DNA of 15,147 nt, taken from the NCBI GenBank assembly GCA_943330925.2, contig CALQJP020000025.1:1-15147 (forward strand), in the 5' to 3' direction. Source of the stretch: Chryseobacterium gleum. GTDB taxonomy: Bacteria > Bacteroidota > Bacteroidia > Flavobacteriales_D > Sanyastnellaceae. The notes beneath the pieces are model-generated. The model was not told the DNA's origin, ran no database searches, and saw only the letters and a program-made list of their open reading frames with translations. Positions 14,166 through 15,147 of this stretch are shown here, one piece after another (position 1 is the stretch's first letter; each line of letters begins with the position of its first letter). A program made the position numbers and the translations under genes.

Positions 14166-14696
14166 ATGGCAAATAAAGTATTTCACGTGATGTACGACGA
14201 CGACCAGAAGTTGCTGGACGCTGCTCGTGCCCTCGTTGCACAAGGCATTCGAGTGAAGGAAGTATTTTCTCCTTTCCCTGTTCACGGTTTGGATCCAATC
14301 ATTGGAGTAAAGCGCACGCGCCTGGCTATCGCATCCTTCATGTATGCCTGCACAGGTACAGCGCTTTCCATTTTGGGCACCTGGTATTTCATGGTGAGCG
14401 ACTGGGATTGGAACATTGGAGGTAAGCCAAACTTTACATGGATCGAGAACGCGCCTGCATTCGTGCCGGTAATGTTTGAGTTTTCTGTATTCTGCGGTGC
14501 TCACGGCATGGTGTTGACCTACTTGCTGCGCAACGGCACATTGCCGGGCATGCCGGCTGACAACCCTGATCCTCGCACAACAGACGACAAGTTTGTGATG
14601 GAAATCACCACAGAAGATAACCATGTTTCAGCACAGGATCTTGAAGCAAAGATTCGTGCAACAGATGTATTTGAACTTAGCATAAAGGACTATTGA
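14166..14696 (+). CDS. actD: Alternative complex III subunit ActD (DUF3341 membrane protein)
   Basis: This 176-residue protein matches ActD of alternative complex III (DUF3341 family). A soluble cytoplasmic N-terminal domain opens with KVFHVMYDDDQKLLDAARAL and carries the family segment RVKEVFSPFPVHGLD (29-43). A helical hairpin follows (about 53-76 and 98-121, MFEFSVFCGAHGMVLTYLL), then a C-terminal tail with DNPDPRTTDDKFVMEI. It has no cofactor motif; in solved complexes ActD is a structural subunit bound to the membrane part. It starts 20 bp after actC and its TGA stop is one base from the actE start. Confidence 0.95.
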   Translation: MANKVFHVMYDDDQKLLDAARALVAQGIRVKEVFSPFPVHGLDPIIGVKRTRLAIASFMYACTGTALSILGTWYFMVSDWDWNIGGKPNFTWIENAPAFVPVMFEFSVFCGAHGMVLTYLLRNGTLPGMPADNPDPRTTDDKFVMEITTEDNHVSAQDLEAKIRATDVFELSIKDY

Positions 14697-14697
14697 G

Positions 14698-15147
14698 ATG
14701 AAGCGCACCACCACCTTTTTTGGCATTGCCTGCGTGGCTGTTTTTGCACTCTCTTCGTGCAAACAAGACCCCAACTCGCCCGGTGTTGAATACATGCCCG
14801 ACATGTATCGCTCACCCGCTTTGGAGGCCTATGTAGACTATGGTACCAACAAAACCATGGACTGGACGCAAGACATGAAAGATGCCGCCGGATTGGTATC
14901 TGTTCAGTCGCGCGTGCCTGCACCGAATACAATCCCATACGTTAAGCCTGAAATGATGGCTTTCGTTATGCCGTACGCGTTGAACAACACTCCGGAGGAG
15001 TATGAGCGCTCAGCGATGGAAATTCATAGCCCTATCAAGGCCACTAAAAAGAATGTATTGCGCGGTAAAGAAATTTACACCTACATGTGTACCCATTGCC
15101 ACGGCGAAGCTGGTCACGGTGACGGGGCAATTTCGAAGAATGGCCAC
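14698..15147 (+). CDS. actE: Alternative complex III subunit ActE, lipoprotein monoheme cytochrome c, truncated by window edge
   Basis: From the ATG at 14698 the frame is open for 150 codons to the window end, so the C-terminus is missing. The N-terminus MKRTTTFFGIACVAVFALSSC is a lipoprotein signal with the lipid Cys at 21 (LSSC). The next segment, with EYMPDMYRSPALEAY (31-45), is typical of ActE. RGKEIYTYMCTHCHGEAGHGDG holds the CxxCH heme motif (131-135) of a cytochrome c domain. ActE would be anchored at the outer face of the inner membrane and pass electrons from ActA on to a soluble cytochrome or directly to an oxidase. The start is one base past the actD stop, which argues for coupled translation. 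The axial Met and the rest of the heme domain lie beyond the window. Confidence 0.93.
   Translation, partial: MKRTTTFFGIACVAVFALSSCKQDPNSPGVEYMPDMYRSPALEAYVDYGTNKTMDWTQDMKDAAGLVSVQSRVPAPNTIPYVKPEMMAFVMPYALNNTPEEYERSAMEIHSPIKATKKNVLRGKEIYTYMCTHCHGEAGHGDGAISKNGH

Noticed and set aside
14157..14624. Open frame of 155 codons on the minus strand opposite actD
   Set aside because: actD is a clear DUF3341 protein in an operon; the antisense frame shows no recognisable feature.
1..15147. CRISPR arrays, transposon ends, integrase genes, tRNA or rRNA genes
   Set aside because: I found no regularly spaced repeats, no transposase or integrase-like protein and no RNA gene signatures on reading both strands.

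Overview
The window looks like a chromosomal segment of a member of the Bacteroidota, most likely of the Flavobacteriales or a related order. This rests on four things seen in the sequence: a complete start of an alternative complex III (act) operon of the Bacteroidota type, near-perfect Bacteroidota promoter -7 boxes (TAnnTTTG) in the gene-free gaps, no Shine-Dalgarno sequences, and a small-membrane-protein / PstS-like / TPR gene set that I recall from this phylum. Composition is moderate in GC and fairly even. I see no mobile element, CRISPR array, tRNA or rRNA.

Left half, all on the minus strand (7819 down to 1). A SPOR-domain protein (7397-7819) comes first. It is followed by a tyrosine-catabolism pair: homogentisate 1,2-dioxygenase (hmgA) and 4-hydroxyphenylpyruvate dioxygenase (hppD), with its own promoter box and a strong hairpin terminator. 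Next is a tightly overlapping three-gene unit: a 68-residue membrane protein, a PstS-like periplasmic lipoprotein and an exported TPR protein, also closed by a terminator. Last are an alpha-phosphohexomutase and, overlapping it by 4 bases, the first 47 codons of a membrane protein that resembles an ArnT/GT39-type glycosyltransferase and runs off the window.

Right half, plus strand (8059 to 15147). This is the first part of the operon for alternative complex III, the quinol:cytochrome c (or quinol:oxidase) oxidoreductase that replaces bc1 in many Bacteroidota. The genes are actA (multiheme cytochrome c), actB (Tat-exported molybdopterin-like/iron-sulfur protein), actC (NrfD-type quinol-site membrane protein), actD (DUF3341 membrane protein) and the N-terminal 150 codons of actE (lipoprotein monoheme cytochrome). 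Electrons from quinol oxidised at ActC are expected to pass to the hemes of ActA and ActE and on to a terminal oxidase encoded outside the window.

Between the halves (7820-8058) lies a 239-bp divergent regulatory region with a promoter box on each strand and several inverted repeats.

The window is mostly well-understood metabolism. The points that deserve a second look are in the act proteins (a sixth heme motif in ActA; an EF-hand/dockerin-like loop, an Ala/Pro/Val linker and a Cys-to-Thr change in ActB), the uncharacterised small-protein/PstS/TPR module, and small inverted repeats that cover the stop codons of actA, actB and actC. I found no convincing new defence or mobile system.
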